Below are positions 48,256 through 58,597 of a stretch of DNA of 64,000 bases, piece after piece; the stretch's first letter is position 1; each line of letters opens with the position of its first letter. The DNA is from Luteibacter aegosomaticola (GTDB lineage: Bacteria > Pseudomonadota > Gammaproteobacteria > Xanthomonadales > Rhodanobacteraceae), in assembly GCF_023078475.1 (NCBI RefSeq), contig NZ_CP095741.1:4620501-4684500 (forward strand). The letters run 5' to 3'. A model generated the notes under the pieces. It ran no database searches, was not told where the DNA came from, and worked only from the letters and a program-made list of their open reading frames with translations. The position numbers and the translations under genes are program-made.

Positions 48256-50715
48256 CTATTTGGGTAGCGCATATGCGATGACCCAATCGCCCTGCTTGGT
48301 GCCGAGCGAGCCATGCCCACCGGCCACCACCAGGATGTACTGGTTGCCCTTGCTGTCGGCATAGCTCATCGGCGTGGCCTGGCCACCTGCGGGGAGGCGC
48401 GCTTCCCATAGCTTCCTGCCGGTACGCACATCGTAGGCACGCAGGTAGTAGTCCAGCGTGCCACTCAGGAAGGTGAGCCCGCCCGCTGTCGTCACCATGC
48501 CGCCGAGGCTTGGCACACCCAAGGGCATCGGGATCGGTAGCGGTGCGCTATCCACGATCGTGCCGTTGCGGTGCTTCCACAGCACCTTACCGCTGCGCAG
48601 ATCGACGCCTGCGACATAACCCCACGGCGGTGCCTGGCACGGAATACCCAGCGGCGAGAGGAATGCCGCCAGCTCGATGCCATACGGAATGCCCTTCGCC
48701 TGCTTGATACCCTCGGTTTCGCTCTTGGGTTCGCTCACTTCCATCTTGTCGAGCTGTTCTTTCGGAATCAGCCGCGACTGGAAAGCCATGTAACTTGGAT
48801 TCGCGAGCAGCAACTGGCGCGTGGGATCCACCGAGATGCCACCCCAGTCGAAGACGCCGAAGTTACCCGGGTATACCAGCGAGCCCTGCAACGACGGCGG
48901 CGTATACATCCCGTCGTAACGCAGCGAGCGGAAGCGCACGCGACACCACAACATATCGAACGGCGTGGTCCCCCACATATCGGCTTCGCGCAGATCGGGG
49001 GGCGCCATGTTCACGTCCGACATCGGCTGGGTGGCCGCCGTGTGATCGCCCGCTACGGCACCTTGTGGCCGCGGCACTTCGCGAATGGGGAAGATCGGTG
49101 CGCCATCGCGACGATCCAGCACGTAGATGCTGCCCTGCTTCGTCGATGCGAGCACCGCTGGCTTCACGCCGTTATCCGTCGTGATATCCACCAGCGTGGG
49201 CTGCCCACCGACATCCATATCCCAGATGTCGTGGTGGGTGAACTGGTAGTTCCATTTCACCTTGCCGGTGGCGATATCCAGCGCGACGAGACCCGCGCCA
49301 TATTTTTCGGACGTTGCCGTACGGCCGCCCGCGAACTGATCCGGTGTCTGGTTGCCCATCGGCAGGTACAACATGCCGAGGTTTTCATCGACGCTGAAGA
49401 CCGACCACATGTTCGGCGAGTTACGCGTATACGTGCCATCCGGGGCGATGGGCGCCGTATCGTCAGGGCGGCCCGGATCCCAGTTCCACACGAGATGGCC
49501 GTCGTGCACGTCATAGGCGCGGATCACGCCGGAGGGTTCGTCGGTGGATTCGTTGTCGGTGACATGGCCGCCAATGATCACGAGGTCTTTGGTGACCGCC
49601 GGCGGCGAAGTGGAGTAGTAGCCACCCGGCGTGAACGAACCGATGTTCGCGCGCAGGTTCACCGTGCCGTGGTCGCCGAAGTCGTCGCATACCTGGCCGT
49701 TATCGGCATTGATCGCGATGAGGCGCGCATCAGCCGTGGGCAGGAACAGGCGGCGCGGGCACGTCCCTGCCGCCAGTACGTTCGCGGGCAGCGGTGCCGT
49801 GGAGGCCGGTGCCGGTGCGCCCGGCGCCGTCGTGGCCGGTGCAGGGATGAGCGCGGCGGCGTAGCGCGCATCGTCGTGGTACGACACGCCGCGGCAGGTC
49901 ATGTGCTCCCAGTGCTTGAAGCCCACCGGACTCTGGATCTTCGGATCGAACTCCCAGCGCTTCGTACCCGTGGCGGCATCCACCGCGATCACCCGGCTAT
50001 GCGGCGTGCACAGGTACACGGTGTCGCCAATCTTGAGTGGGGTGTTTTCCGAGGTGGTTTCGGTCGGATCATCGGGCCCGGGCAGGTCGCCGGTCTGCAA
50101 CTTCCACGCGACCTGAAGCTGGGCCACGTTATCGGGCGTGATCTGCTTCAGCGGCGAGTAGCGCTGGCCCCACGGCGAACCACCGTAATCCGTCCAGTCG
50201 CCATCGGCCCGCGCGGCACGATCGCCTTGCGGGCCCGACACATCGTCCATCGATAGTTCGCCGGCCACGTCCGGCACCGGACGGAACACGCCCACCAGGC
50301 CAACGATCGCAACGACGAGCAACCCGAGGAAAAGGAAGCCACCACCCGTGCCGCGCGCAGTAGCAAGGTAGGGATCGCGGCTCAAGCCCCGCCGTGGCCA
50401 GGGCAGCCATAACCACAAGCCGAGCACGAACCAGACATCGAGGCGTGGCAGCAACTGCCACCAGTCGAACCCCACCTCCCATACGGCCCAGCCAGCACTC
50501 GCCAGGAGGAACAACGTGTAGAGCGGAATCGAGAGGCGGGCGCGGAACAGCATGAGTACCGCGACCAGCAGGAGCAGTGCGCCGGACACCGCAAAATAAA
50601 GCGATCCACCTTCGTTGATCAGGCGGATGCCACCCAGCAACATGGCGACGCCAGCTAGCGCAAGGATGAAGGCGGAGAACAGCGTGGCGGGATGAAAACG
50701 ACGGACCCTGATCAC
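48256..50715 (-). CDS. gcd: Membrane-bound PQQ-dependent glucose dehydrogenase
   Basis: This quinoprotein oxidises glucose to gluconolactone in the periplasm and passes electrons to ubiquinone. I start at GTG 50715, which has an excellent AAGGGAGG six bases upstream, giving 819 residues. Five N-terminal membrane spans occupy residues 1-150. The eight-bladed PQQ propeller follows: WTDYGGSPWGQRYSPLKQI, HMTCRGVSYH, DVHDGHLVWNWDPG, THHDIWDMDVGGQPTLVDI and a C-terminal GGQATPMSYADSKGNQYI. Soluble PQQ must be made elsewhere; no pqq genes are here. The 3' end abuts the REP array. Confidence 0.94.
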   Translation of the reverse strand: MIRVRRFHPATLFSAFILALAGVAMLLGGIRLINEGGSLYFAVSGALLLLVAVLMLFRARLSIPLYTLFLLASAGWAVWEVGFDWWQLLPRLDVWFVLGLWLWLPWPRRGLSRDPYLATARGTGGGFLFLGLLVVAIVGLVGVFRPVPDVAGELSMDDVSGPQGDRAARADGDWTDYGGSPWGQRYSPLKQITPDNVAQLQVAWKLQTGDLPGPDDPTETTSENTPLKIGDTVYLCTPHSRVIAVDAATGTKRWEFDPKIQSPVGFKHWEHMTCRGVSYHDDARYAAALIPAPATTAPGAPAPASTAPLPANVLAAGTCPRRLFLPTADARLIAINADNGQVCDDFGDHGTVNLRANIGSFTPGGYYSTSPPAVTKDLVIIGGHVTDNESTDEPSGVIRAYDVHDGHLVWNWDPGRPDDTAPIAPDGTYTRNSPNMWSVFSVDENLGMLYLPMGNQTPDQFAGGRTATSEKYGAGLVALDIATGKVKWNYQFTHHDIWDMDVGGQPTLVDITTDNGVKPAVLASTKQGSIYVLDRRDGAPIFPIREVPRPQGAVAGDHTAATQPMSDVNMAPPDLREADMWGTTPFDMLWCRVRFRSLRYDGMYTPPSLQGSLVYPGNFGVFDWGGISVDPTRQLLLANPSYMAFQSRLIPKEQLDKMEVSEPKSETEGIKQAKGIPYGIELAAFLSPLGIPCQAPPWGYVAGVDLRSGKVLWKHRNGTIVDSAPLPIPMPLGVPSLGGMVTTAGGLTFLSGTLDYYLRAYDVRTGRKLWEARLPAGGQATPMSYADSKGNQYILVVAGGHGSLGTKQGDWVIAYALPK

Positions 50716-50799
50716 TGGAAACCTCCCTTGCGACGGGTACTCCCCCTGTCTCAAAGAGTGTGATTTCCAGCGTGAAGCTCTAGTGCAGGACTGAGCCGC

Positions 50800-52476
50800 T
50801 CAGGCCGCGGCGTTTCCGGCCAGTTCGGCCTCCATGGTCTGCCGCATCAGGTATTTCTGCACCTTGCCGGTCACCGTCATGGGGAAGCTTTCCACGAAGC
50901 GCACGTAGTGTGGCACCTTGAAATACGCGAGATGCCGGCGGCAGTAATCCTGGATGCCCGCTTCGGTGACATGGGCGCCATCGCGCAAGCGGACCCACGC
51001 GCACACCTGTTCGCCGAAACGCTCGTCAGCCACGCCGAACACCTGGACGTCCTGGATATCCGGGTGCCCGTAAAGGAACTCCTCGATCTCGCGCGGATAG
51101 ATGTTCTCGCCACCTCGGATGATCATGTCCTTGAGGCGGCCGACGATGGTGCAGTAGCCCTCGTCATCGACGACGGCAAGGTCGCCTGTGTGCATCCACC
51201 GCGCTTCGTCCAGCGCGGCTCGTGTATTGGCGTCATCGTTCCAATAGCCGCGCATCACCGAATAGCCGCGCGTGAGCAGTTCGCCGGTAGTGCCACGAGG
51301 CACGACACGGCCGGCCTCATCCACGATCTTCACTTCCACATGCGGATGCACGCGGCCCACGGTGGAGACGCGGCGCTCCAGCGGATCATCGACGACGGTC
51401 TGGAAGCTCACCGGGCTGGTTTCCGTCATGCCATAAGCGATGGTCACCTCGGCCATGTTCATATCGCGCACGACGCGCCGCATGACTTCGATCGGGCACG
51501 GCGAGCCCGCCATGATGCCGGTGCGCAAACTGCTGAGATCGAACTCGCGGAAGCGCGGGTGTTCGAGTTCGGCGATGAACATCGTGGGCACGCCGTGCAA
51601 GCCGGTGCAGCGTTCTTCGGCGACGGTCTCGAGCGTGGCCAACGCGTCGAAGCCCTCGCCGGGAATCACCATGCAGGCGCCGTGGGTTACGCAGGCCAGG
51701 TTGCCCAGGACCATGCCGAAGCAGTGGTAGAAAGGCACGGGGATGCACAGCCGGTCTTCTTCGGTGAGCCGCATGGCCTCACCGATGAAGAAGCCATTGT
51801 TGACGATGTTGTGGTGGGTGAGGGTCGCACCCTTCGGTGCACCGGTCGTACCCGAGGTGAACTGGATATTCACCGGATCATCGAAACCGAGTTCTTCCTC
51901 GACCGCCGCCAGACGGGCGCGCGCAGCCTCGTCCGCGGTGACGTCGGCCCAGCGGCGCGTACCGGGTGCCACCTCGTCATCGAGGAGGATGACGTGGCGC
52001 AGGTCGGGAAGCGCGGCCGCGCGCAGGCCGCCGGGTTCCGCCTGCGCGAGCTCGGGCGCCAGGCCCGCGAGGATATCGAGGTAGCGCGAGGTCTTGAATG
52101 CACGGGGCAGGATCAAGGCACGGCAGCCGACCTTGTTCAACGAATACGCCAGTTCGTGCGAGCGATAAGCGGGGTTGATGTTCACCAGGATGAGGCCCGC
52201 CTTGGGCGCCGCGAACTGCGCGACCACCCACTCGGCACGGTTGGGCGCCCAGATGCCAACGCGGTCGCCGGGGGCGAGGCCAAGTGCCAGCAGGCCGGCC
52301 GCGATGCGCTCCACTTCGGCGTGGAAGGCGCGGTACGTCCAGCGCACGCCTTGCTGGCGTACGACGAGTGCGGGGCGCTCCGGCCACGTCGCGGTGATGC
52401 GATCGAGCAGCGCGCCGACGGTCTCGCCCAGGAGCGGCGTGGCGCTGGCGCCGTTGACGTAGCTGGGCGTGGGCAT
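50800..52476 (-). CDS. AMP-dependent acyl-CoA synthetase (fatty-acid CoA ligase family)
   Basis: This ANL-superfamily enzyme activates a carboxylic acid to acyl-CoA through acyl-AMP. It has 558 residues. Adenylate motifs are in order: [18 protein letters not shown] (about 215), [15 protein letters not shown] (about 340), [33 protein letters not shown] and the C-terminal catalytic Lys in [34 protein letters not shown] is typical of medium- or long-chain ligases. Substrate chain length is not readable. A REP cluster lies just upstream of its start. Confidence 0.92.
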   Translation of the reverse strand: MPTPSYVNGASATPLLGETVGALLDRITATWPERPALVVRQQGVRWTYRAFHAEVERIAAGLLALGLAPGDRVGIWAPNRAEWVVAQFAAPKAGLILVNINPAYRSHELAYSLNKVGCRALILPRAFKTSRYLDILAGLAPELAQAEPGGLRAAALPDLRHVILLDDEVAPGTRRWADVTADEAARARLAAVEEELGFDDPVNIQFTSGTTGAPKGATLTHHNIVNNGFFIGEAMRLTEEDRLCIPVPFYHCFGMVLGNLACVTHGACMVIPGEGFDALATLETVAEERCTGLHGVPTMFIAELEHPRFREFDLSSLRTGIMAGSPCPIEVMRRVVRDMNMAEVTIAYGMTETSPVSFQTVVDDPLERRVSTVGRVHPHVEVKIVDEAGRVVPRGTTGELLTRGYSVMRGYWNDDANTRAALDEARWMHTGDLAVVDDEGYCTIVGRLKDMIIRGGENIYPREIEEFLYGHPDIQDVQVFGVADERFGEQVCAWVRLRDGAHVTEAGIQDYCRRHLAYFKVPHYVRFVESFPMTVTGKVQKYLMRQTMEAELAGNAAA

Positions 52477-52521
52477 CGGGCGATCCTCGAGAATGTAACC
52501 CCGAGGTTAGCCAATCCCACG

Positions 52522-52656
52522 GTAGGAGCCCACCCTGTGGGCAACATCCTTCGCGACACCGGTAGGAGCCCACCCTGTGGGCGACGCCGTTCGCGATAGC
52601 GCTGCAGGGCCTGTTGCGGTGAGGCGAAAGATGTCGCCCACAGGGTGGGCTCCTAC
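52522..52656. repeat. REP cluster (two forward, one inverse, class A)
   Basis: Forward units start at 52522 and 52562, 40 bases apart, and an inverse unit covers 52624-52656. The spacer GCTGCAGGGCCTGTTGCGG between the second and third matches the spacer at other clusters. The cluster separates the acyl-CoA ligase start from the NmrA-like gene's 3' end. Confidence 0.93.
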
Positions 52657-52664
52657 CGGGGGCG

Positions 52665-53507
52665 TCAGGCGCGGGTTGTCAGGCTGGCGATGACCTCATC
52701 CAAACCGGTCTCGCCCTTCAACGAGCCGGCACCGAAATCGATCCACCCTTCGTTGAATCCGTCGACCATCCGCATGCGCGGGCCCGGGTTCTGCATGCCC
52801 TGTTCGCGGAAGCGCGGCTCCCAGGTCTCGCGCGGCACCGGTCGAACGACAACGTCGCGGTTCAACGCCTTGGCCAGCGCGGCGGCGATATCGTTCGGGC
52901 TCACCCGCACCGGGCCTTCGAGTTCGACCACGCGCACGCCATCCCACGATTCGCCCAGGAGCTTCGCGGCGAGCCGGCCGATGTCCTTCGTGGCGACCAT
53001 CGCGATACGGCGGTCAAGCGGCACGAGATAGCTATCGATCGTGCCCGTCTCGCGTGCCTGCGCCACGTCCCACTGGCTGTTTTCCATGAACCAGCCCGCT
53101 CGCAGGAAGGCCACCGGCATCGGCAGGGCGCCGAGCACCTTCTCCATCCGGCCAAGCTGCGAAAGCAGGTTCTCATGCGGCGCATCGGCACCGATCGTAG
53201 AGAGCACCACCACGCGCCCGGGCTGGGCAGCGAGCAGCGCGTCGCGGATGGACATGATCGTGCGCTCCGACTCGGGGAAGCCCGGGGAAGGATCGAACAG
53301 CGGAGGCAGCAGGATGAAGACAGCCTCGGCACCCTCGAAAGCGCGGGTCAACGCGGGCGTGTCGTCGAGTTCGGCGATCGCCGAGTGCTCGAAACGCTCG
53401 GCTTTGGCGGCATCGCGCACGACGGCGCGAAAAGGCTGGCCCGCGGCACGCAGCGCCTCGGCTAGCGAGGCGCCGACCTGGCCGGTGATACCGGTGATGG
53501 CAAACAT
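52665..53507 (-). CDS. NmrA-like NAD(P)-binding protein
   Basis: This Rossmann-fold protein of 280 residues belongs to the atypical short-chain dehydrogenase group (NmrA/QOR2-like). The dinucleotide site is FAITGITGQVGASLAEAL at residues 2-19. AEAVFILLPP, RVVVLSTIGAD and FLRAGWFMENSQWD are typical. The standard SDR YxxxK pair is not apparent, which is usual for NmrA members that sense redox cofactors or reduce quinones. GGAG lies seven bases before the ATG. It stands alone. Confidence 0.88.
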   Translation of the reverse strand: MFAITGITGQVGASLAEALRAAGQPFRAVVRDAAKAERFEHSAIAELDDTPALTRAFEGAEAVFILLPPLFDPSPGFPESERTIMSIRDALLAAQPGRVVVLSTIGADAPHENLLSQLGRMEKVLGALPMPVAFLRAGWFMENSQWDVAQARETGTIDSYLVPLDRRIAMVATKDIGRLAAKLLGESWDGVRVVELEGPVRVSPNDIAAALAKALNRDVVVRPVPRETWEPRFREQGMQNPGPRMRMVDGFNEGWIDFGAGSLKGETGLDEVIASLTTRA

Positions 53508-53617
53508 GGTGTGGCTCCGTCATGGGGAAAGGACGGAGCACAGGGTAGGCGTTGGCCATCCGTGACTGAAGCGACGCAGGCTCAGCTCATTGATGACGAA
53601 ACGTCACGACTAGCCGA

Positions 53618-55288
53618 TCAGGCGAACTCGGCCCACGCGCCGGCGTCGGCCGCCTTCTTCTTCGTTTCGCCAAAACGCAGATCCTGCGCGGCCGGCGGGG
53701 CAACCTCCACCGGCTTGCCACCATCCACCGTAAAGAACGCCACCTGGTCGCGCAGCGACTGGGCCTGGTCCTGCATGGACTTCGCGGCGGCCGCGGCCTC
53801 TTCGACCAGTGCAGCGTTCTCCTGCGTCACCTGGTCGATCTGCGCGATGGCGATATTCACCTGATCCACGCCGGCTGATTGCTCCGAGCTGGCCGCCGCG
53901 ATCTCGGCGACGATATCGGTCACCTTCTTCACGCTGCCAACGATATCGCGCAGCGCGTCCGCCGAACGGCCGACGAGCTCCGCACCGGCTTCCACACGCT
54001 CGCCGCTTTCGATGATCAGCGCCTTGATCTCCTTCGATGCCGCTGCACTCGATTGCGCGAGGCGGCGCACTTCGCTGGCCACCACGGCAAAGCCGCGGCC
54101 CTGCTCACCGGCACGCGCCGCTTCCACGGCCGCGTTCAGTGCCAGCAGGTTCGTCTGGAAGGCGATCTCGTCGATCATGCCGACGATGTCCGTAATGCGG
54201 CGGCTCGAATCACCGATGTCGCGCATCGCGTCCATCGCCTTGGCCACCACGTCACCACCCCGCTCCGCTTCGCCGCGCGCGTGGCGCGAGAGGCGATCGG
54301 CGGCGGTAGCGTTCTCGGCGTTCTGCTTGACGGTCGCCGTCATCTCTTCCATCGACGCCGCGGTCTCTTCCAGGCTGGAGGCCTGCTCCTGCGTGCGCTG
54401 CGAGAGGTCATCGTTACCGCGGGCGATTTCCCCCGCCGTGGTGGAGACGACGTGCGCGCCCTGCTGCACCTCGGCCACGATGGAAGCCAGCGTGCCGCGC
54501 ATGCGCTCAAGCGCACCGAGCAGGCTTTCCGGTGCCACGTCGGCGGCGCCTTCGTTGCGCAGGTCGCCGCCGGCAATGCGGCTGGCGATGCGCTGTGCTT
54601 CGTTCGGTTCGCCACCGATCGTGGCGCGGATGCTGCGCATGGAGAACCAGACGACGAACAGCGCCAGCGCAGCGATAAGCCCCGACTTCCACAGGTCGCG
54701 CAGCAATTGCTGGCGGAATGCCTGGTCGATATCGGTGAAGTACGCACCGGAAATGAAGTGCAGGTCCCACGGCTGGTACAGCGCGGAGTAGCTGATCTTG
54801 TCGCGTAGTTCGTTGGTCTTCGGCATCACCTGCGTGTAGCGGGTGAACCCGTGGCCGTCCTTTGCGTCCGCATCGCGCATGGCGGTGTAGTGATGGAAGC
54901 CGTGGCCATCGGCGTCCCCGCCGACGTTCTTGCCGATCTCGTCGTGGCGCAGCGGGTGCAGGCGCATGATCAAACCAGAGTCGATCGCGAACACGTAGCC
55001 GTTGTTGCCATCCCAACGCATGGCTTCGATATCGCGCAAGGCGCCGACGCGCGCTTCGGCATCGCTCATCTCGCCTTTTTCCGCGCGGGCGTGGAACGCA
55101 TCCGCCACGGCGGTAGCCGCCATCACGTGCTGCGCCAGCGCGTGCTCGAGCGAACGCATCTGCGCATCGCGGCTTTCGATGGCCGACATCACGACCTGGC
55201 CGACCAGGCCCAGCACCACGATGGACATCACCATCCACACCCGCGTGTTCAGCGTGGTGCGGCCAAACCAGTTCATTACAGCCGACAT
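53618..55288 (-). CDS. Methyl-accepting chemotaxis protein with single-Cache sensor
   Basis: This transmembrane chemoreceptor has 556 residues. Spans are at about residues 18-36 and 190-208. Between them is a single-Cache (sCache_2-like) ligand domain with [22 protein letters not shown], quoted as [10 protein letters not shown] and LIMRLHP, plus [20 protein letters not shown]-like linker ([13 protein letters not shown]) leads to the signalling domain, with the conserved hairpin tip [20 protein letters not shown]. The C-terminus AWAEFA resembles a CheR/CheB-tether pentapeptide (xWxxF). Translation might begin at M5 (55276). No che genes are nearby. Confidence 0.92.
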   Translation of the reverse strand: MSAVMNWFGRTTLNTRVWMVMSIVVLGLVGQVVMSAIESRDAQMRSLEHALAQHVMAATAVADAFHARAEKGEMSDAEARVGALRDIEAMRWDGNNGYVFAIDSGLIMRLHPLRHDEIGKNVGGDADGHGFHHYTAMRDADAKDGHGFTRYTQVMPKTNELRDKISYSALYQPWDLHFISGAYFTDIDQAFRQQLLRDLWKSGLIAALALFVVWFSMRSIRATIGGEPNEAQRIASRIAGGDLRNEGAADVAPESLLGALERMRGTLASIVAEVQQGAHVVSTTAGEIARGNDDLSQRTQEQASSLEETAASMEEMTATVKQNAENATAADRLSRHARGEAERGGDVVAKAMDAMRDIGDSSRRITDIVGMIDEIAFQTNLLALNAAVEAARAGEQGRGFAVVASEVRRLAQSSAAASKEIKALIIESGERVEAGAELVGRSADALRDIVGSVKKVTDIVAEIAAASSEQSAGVDQVNIAIAQIDQVTQENAALVEEAAAAAKSMQDQAQSLRDQVAFFTVDGGKPVEVAPPAAQDLRFGETKKKAADAGAWAEFA

Positions 55289-55389
55289 GCGACGTTCGCC
55301 CTCAAGAATTGCCCCGTAAGCGCTTTATCGGCAAAAGCGGGAAGGCCTTGATGGCGTTTGCGTGACAACTTGCGAACGATATTTCAGGC

Positions 55390-57984
55390 TCAGTCGAGCG
55401 TGAGACGGTGGCTCCCGGGACCCACCGTCGTGGCCGCCTTGCCGGGCAGGCCCACCTCCGCTTCGGTACCCACGGGCACCTGCACATCCACCTCCACCTG
55501 AGCACCGGCCTTGCGCCAAGCCACGGACGCCTCACCGTAGGGGGTCATCACCGCTGCGGACGCGTGGTCGAGGAAGTCCGTAAATGCGGGGTGCACGCCG
55601 ATCCGCCGCCAGCCCGGCGCCAGCGGCCGCAGGCCCGCCACGTCCTCGAACAGCCAGTCGTCCACGGTGCCGAGGAAATAGTGCCCCCGCGAGCGCGAGG
55701 CGAGCTTCCAGTGCTCCCAAAGGCTGGTCGCGCCGTTGGCCCGCCAGAAGCCCCAGCTCGGGAAGCTCACCTGGTTGGCGATCGCCCAGGCCTCGTCGGC
55801 ATGGCCGGTCGCGGTGAGCACGGGCAGGATCAATTTGGTCGCGAGGGCGCCGGTATCCAGGTGATCGCCGCGCGCCTTCGCATCCGCGGCGACACTGGCC
55901 GCCACGCGTTCGCGGAGCTCGGCAGGCACGAGGCCGAAGCCGAGCGCCAGCAGGTTGTGCGCCTGGCGGTAACCCTGGTCGCCCTCTCCCTGGTAGATCG
56001 CCTTGTCGCGATCAAGGAAGCGTGCGTTGAACGCGTCGCGGACGGCATCGGCCATCGCGTCGAAGCGTGCGGCCTCTGCCGGCTTGCCCGCGAGCCGCTG
56101 CATGTCGGCGACCACGCGCTCCATCCGGTAAAGGTAAGCCGTGGCGGCGATGCGCTTGTCTTCGGGCGCATTCTCGCCGGACGGATCCGTTTCCGGGCTC
56201 ACCCAGTCGCCTAGTTCGGTATTAGCGATGCCACCGGGGGAACGCGCGTGTTCCATGGCGACGTAGCGAGCCATGCCTTCAAGGTGTTCGTCGATCGGCG
56301 CGCGATCGCCCGTCTGCTGATAGAGCGCCCACGGTACGAAGACATACGCCGAGTGCCAGGTGGGCGCATGTACATCGAGAGCCCAACCCGCGTTGGGCGC
56401 GGTGACCAGCGGCGCGCCATCGGCGCCGCGGGTGTCGGCGATATCGCGTTCCCACTTGGTGAACATGGCCGCGGCGTCGAAGTTACGCAGGAACATGTCG
56501 ACGCCAAGCATGCCATCACCGGTCCAGCCGTTCTTCTCGTACATCGGCGTGTCGGTGGGGATGCTGTAGAGATTGTTGAGCATGGTGTCCACCGTGGCAC
56601 GGTGAATCCAGTTGAGCAGGTCGTTCGCGCTGTCGAACCGGCCCGTCACGGCCACATCGTTATGCACGACGGCAGCCTTCAGCGCCGCCAGCGACGGCTT
56701 GCCCGGCCAACCGTCCACCTGCACATAGCGGAAGCCCTTGTACGAGAAACGGCTATGCCACTGCGTACGCCCTTTGCCGAGGGTCAGGTGGTCGGTCTGG
56801 AAGCCGTGCTTGAAGTAGTGGTGTTCGTCGCGCGCATCGACCGTGCCATCGGGCAGCAGCTTTTCGCCATAGCGCGCGGTGATCACGGTGCCGGCAGGGC
56901 CTTCGACATCGAAATCGGCCCAGCCTGCGATGACGCGCGGAAAGGCGAAGACGAACGTGCCTGGCTTCGGTTCGGTGACGGCGGTGGCGTTGAGCACCTG
57001 GGTGACGCGAATCGGTGGCTCGATCTGCGCCACGAGGCGCCCGGACGGGGCCGGCAGAACGGCCGCTGGCGCCCACTGCGATGGCGCGGCGGCGCGAGCG
57101 TCGTAGTCTTCGCCACCGTACAGGTCATCCAGCCGCGTCGGGCCATCGGCAAGCGACCAACGCGTATCCGTCGGGATGCGTTCGGTCCGGCCATCAGCGT
57201 AGCGGATGACCAGGACGGCACGCATGCGCGGCTGGCCATGCCATGGCGCACGCTCCCAATGCCACACGTTGGGATTGGTCATGCCGTAGAAGCCACGCCC
57301 AAGTTCGGCACCGAGCGTGTGATCGCCGGGTGCCAGGTCGATGTCGGTGGCGGTGACCTCCACGCGTTTCGCGTAGTCGGTGAAGCCCGGCGACAGCACC
57401 GCATTGCTGGTGGGGTGGCCGTCCACCTGCATGGCCGCGTAGCCACCGCCCGCCACGTAGAGCGTCGCGCGCTGCACGCCGTTATCCACATGGAACGGGC
57501 GGCGCAACACAGGCGCGGGCAGGCTCGCCGCATCGGCCTTGCCTATCCACTGCGCACCACCCCAACCCGCGTCATCAAGCGCGGTGCCAAACGCGCCATC
57601 GCCGCTAGCGGCACCTTCGGTGGTGCGCACCGAGACGTGCCACGCATAGCGTTCGCCGGGCGTCAGCGCCGGGCCACCGTAAGGCACATCGAACGACTGC
57701 GCACTGCTGACGTCGCCGCTATCCCACACGGGTTTGCCATCGCGGCTGACCCGGATCCGGTAACCCTGCTGGGCTGTCCCGTTCTTTTCGGCATGGATCA
57801 CCCAGCCGAACCGGGGTTTCGCCACATCCACATAGAGCGGTGCGTCCACGCGTTCGACGCGGAGGCGCTCGAGCGTAGCGGCAGGGGCGAGCGAGGGCAC
57901 GATCAGCAGTGCGCAGAACAGGGCACGTGGTGGCAAGGCGTGGCATCCCGGGGGCAAGGCATGAAGCCTCGAGCATACCCGCAT
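55390..57984 (-). CDS. Alpha-L-rhamnosidase (GH78)
   Basis: This glycoside hydrolase removes terminal alpha-L-rhamnose, for example from plant glycosides. I use ATG 57984 (864 residues), which precedes a hydrophobic export signal (ALFCALLIVPSLAPA); the frame is open to 58086 and a later TTG start is possible. Domain order is typical: N-terminal fibronectin-like domain (GYRIRVSRDGKPVWDSG), Bac_rhamnosid_N (GRGFYGMTNPNVWHWERAPW), rhamnosid core domain, the alpha/alpha-barrel with PMYEKNGWTGDGMLGVDMF containing conserved acidic residues, and a C-terminal beta-sandwich (GLRPLAPGWRRIGVHP). Secretion fits life on plant material. Confidence 0.88.
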   Translation of the reverse strand: MRVCSRLHALPPGCHALPPRALFCALLIVPSLAPAATLERLRVERVDAPLYVDVAKPRFGWVIHAEKNGTAQQGYRIRVSRDGKPVWDSGDVSSAQSFDVPYGGPALTPGERYAWHVSVRTTEGAASGDGAFGTALDDAGWGGAQWIGKADAASLPAPVLRRPFHVDNGVQRATLYVAGGGYAAMQVDGHPTSNAVLSPGFTDYAKRVEVTATDIDLAPGDHTLGAELGRGFYGMTNPNVWHWERAPWHGQPRMRAVLVIRYADGRTERIPTDTRWSLADGPTRLDDLYGGEDYDARAAAPSQWAPAAVLPAPSGRLVAQIEPPIRVTQVLNATAVTEPKPGTFVFAFPRVIAGWADFDVEGPAGTVITARYGEKLLPDGTVDARDEHHYFKHGFQTDHLTLGKGRTQWHSRFSYKGFRYVQVDGWPGKPSLAALKAAVVHNDVAVTGRFDSANDLLNWIHRATVDTMLNNLYSIPTDTPMYEKNGWTGDGMLGVDMFLRNFDAAAMFTKWERDIADTRGADGAPLVTAPNAGWALDVHAPTWHSAYVFVPWALYQQTGDRAPIDEHLEGMARYVAMEHARSPGGIANTELGDWVSPETDPSGENAPEDKRIAATAYLYRMERVVADMQRLAGKPAEAARFDAMADAVRDAFNARFLDRDKAIYQGEGDQGYRQAHNLLALGFGLVPAELRERVAASVAADAKARGDHLDTGALATKLILPVLTATGHADEAWAIANQVSFPSWGFWRANGATSLWEHWKLASRSRGHYFLGTVDDWLFEDVAGLRPLAPGWRRIGVHPAFTDFLDHASAAVMTPYGEASVAWRKAGAQVEVDVQVPVGTEAEVGLPGKAATTVGPGSHRLTLD

Positions 57985-58045
57985 ACATCCGTCTAACGCG
58001 TGCGGGGCTACACAGTACGCACCCAAGCCATCCGGAGCCATCGTC

Positions 58046-58558
58046 ATGAAGACCCGTATCGCCGGCCTCACCCTGGGCCTCGCCATCGCCAGTACCGCTG
58101 CCTATGCCGGACAGTTGGATAAGCTCGGCGGCCTGATGGGCGGATCGGGGGGCGGCCTTACCTCCGGCAGCGCCAGCAATGCCGCAGGCATCATCCAGTA
58201 CTGCGTGAACAACAACTACCTCGGCGGTGATTCGGGCGCGTCGGGTGTGAAGGACAAGCTACTCGGTAGCCTGTCGGGTGACCAGAACGCTTCGAATACC
58301 GATGCCGGCGGCTCGTCGGGCAGCAACCTGCTCGGGTCGCTGGGCGGCAAGTCGAAGAAGAACAGTTCCACGAGCGCAGACCCGACCAAGGACAAAGGTT
58401 ACCTGGATGGGGCCAAGGGATTGCTGACGACGGGGGACGGCAAGCAGATGAGCCTCACTGGAGGAAACAGCAGCGATCCGTCCGACATGAAGGGCAAGCT
58501 GGTGCACAAGGCCTGCGATGCCGTTCTGAAGCAGGGTAAGAAGATGGCTGGTCTCTGA
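58046..58558 (+). CDS. DUF2501 (YjjA-like) secreted protein
   Basis: This 170-residue protein has a signal peptide (MKTRIAGLTLGLAIASTAAY, cut after AYA) and GGAG nine bases upstream of the ATG. The DUF2501 features are NAAGIIQYCVNNNYLGG near residue 50 and a C-terminal DMKGKLVHKACDAVLKQGKKM, with one cysteine in each. The middle is Gly/Ser-rich. The family's function is unknown; E. coli YjjA is a periplasmic or envelope protein. It is divergent from the rhamnosidase gene. Confidence 0.88.
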   Translation: MKTRIAGLTLGLAIASTAAYAGQLDKLGGLMGGSGGGLTSGSASNAAGIIQYCVNNNYLGGDSGASGVKDKLLGSLSGDQNASNTDAGGSSGSNLLGSLGGKSKKNSSTSADPTKDKGYLDGAKGLLTTGDGKQMSLTGGNSSDPSDMKGKLVHKACDAVLKQGKKMAGL

Positions 58559-58566
58559 GGTAAACG

Positions 58567-58588
58567 GGGATCGCGCGCAAGCGCGCTC
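58567..58588. repeat. Partial REP palindrome (class B)
   Basis: GATCGCGCGCAAGCGCGCTC matches the inverse class B unit but lacks the final CTAC. It sits between the DUF2501 gene and the convergent hybrid kinase gene. Confidence 0.75.
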
Positions 58589-58597
58589 CCCGGCCCC

